Origin: Desulfobacteraceae bacterium
GTDB taxonomy: Bacteria; Desulfobacterota; Desulfobacteria; Desulfobacterales; Desulfosarcinaceae
Reading direction: 5' to 3'
Length of the DNA: 42,871 nt
Assembly: GCA_003599575.1 (NCBI GenBank)
Contig: QZKV01000106.1
Location: 1-42,871, forward strand
The position numbers were made by a program, and so were the translations under genes. Below are positions 42,603-42,871 of the stretch, piece after piece (position 1 is the first letter of the stretch; each line of letters starts with the position of its first letter). The notes beneath the pieces were generated by a model. That model made no database searches, was not told where the DNA came from, and saw only the letters and a list, made by a program, of their open reading frames with translations.

Positions 42603-42871
42603 ATGAATCAGAAACGACAACGCAAGGATTTTACCGACGAGTTCAAAAACGATGCCGTCAGACTGGTCACCGAGCAAGGATACCGCTGCAATGAGGTTGG
42701 CCGACGGTTGGAGATCAATCATTCCAACATTTCCCGATGGGTCCGATTGCATCGAAGCCAATTGGAATCTGGCCGCTTGCAGTCCTTGCGCCACCGCCTT
42801 TGCAGGCTCCGTCTTTGTTTGCGGCTTTTGCCGTGCCACTGGCAATTGAGCAAAACCCGCCGAAAACCCTC
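42603..42871 (+). mobile_element. IS3-family transposase OrfA, partial
   Basis: An ATG at 42603 opens a frame to the window end. The first ~57 residues (QRKDFTDEFKNDAVRLV, then EVGRRLEINHSNISRWV) match the helix-turn-helix of IS3-family OrfA. After about residue 57 the expected leucine-zipper region (LRKE-ELK-LR type) is not seen; the frame becomes Arg/Leu/Cys-rich, so the gene is probably broken or frameshifted before the window ends. Terminal inverted repeat not identified. Confidence 0.75.

Overview
The window is a catabolic island built almost entirely from acyl-CoA metabolism genes. It holds five acyl-CoA dehydrogenases (ACADs), five class III CoA-transferase/racemase-family proteins, four free-standing thiolases plus one thiolase-fold domain inside a fusion, three free DUF35 Zn-ribbon/OB proteins plus one fused, two SDRs plus one fused, two crotonases, two complete acyl-CoA ligases plus one truncated, two NMO/FabK-type flavoproteins, a TRAP transporter and three regulators. 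Gene content (BbsAB-like thiolase/DUF35 pairs, class III CoA-transferases, TRAP uptake, a sigma-54 activator) suggests an anaerobic, probably sulfate-reducing Desulfobacterota bacterium. That is an inference: no rRNA, tRNA or taxonomic marker is present.

Layout. (1) 1-7.7 kb, + strand: a four-domain fusion (KASIII/HMGCS-like, DUF35, MFE-2-type SDR, SCP2) cut by the window edge, an SCPx-type thiolase, two adjacent ACADs of which the first looks catalytically degenerate, and an AMACR-like CoA-transferase-family protein whose N-terminus reads through a 9-bp tandem repeat. (2) 7.7-15.8 kb, - strand: an unrecognised 473-aa protein, an NMO flavoprotein, an AMP-forming ligase, a metallo-beta-lactamase-fold hydrolase, an HMG-CoA-lyase-like protein and a sigma-54 activator. 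(3) 15.9-23.1 kb, + strand: crotonase, AMACR-like protein, SDR, DUF35, thiolase, NMO, ACAD and an acyl-CoA ligase that breaks off after 63 codons. (4) 23.1-29.5 kb, - strand: ACAD, thiolase, DUF35, crotonase and a pair of class III CoA-transferases, a set like the benzylsuccinate beta-oxidation (bbs) set without bbsCD. (5) 29.5-32.9 kb, - strand: TRAP dctM, dctQ and dctP. (6) 33.0-40.2 kb, - strand: thiolase, DUF35, SDR, ACAD, ligase, AMACR-like protein and a FadR-type GntR regulator. This is a rearranged paralogue of region 3. (7) 40.2-42.9 kb: transposase wreckage, a second GntR regulator, repeats and a partial IS3-type OrfA.

How they may work together (inference): a carboxylate is imported by the TRAP system and activated by the CoA-transferase pair or a ligase. 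ACADs desaturate it, crotonases hydrate it, SDRs oxidise the hydroxyl, and DUF35/thiolase pairs cleave the 3-oxoacyl-CoA. The AMACR-like proteins would handle alpha-branched stereochemistry. Bbs-like content points to substituted succinates or other branched dicarboxylates as candidate substrates. MFE-2/SCPx/SCP2/AMACR content in region 1 points to branched, isoprenoid or steroid-like acyl chains. No fumarate-adding enzyme, ETF or ring reductase lies in the window, so the true substrate cannot be read from here.

By eye, base composition drops from clearly GC-rich before about 22.9 kb to much less GC-rich after 23.1 kb. The change falls where the ligase is truncated and the coding strand flips, so regions 4-7 probably have a separate history.
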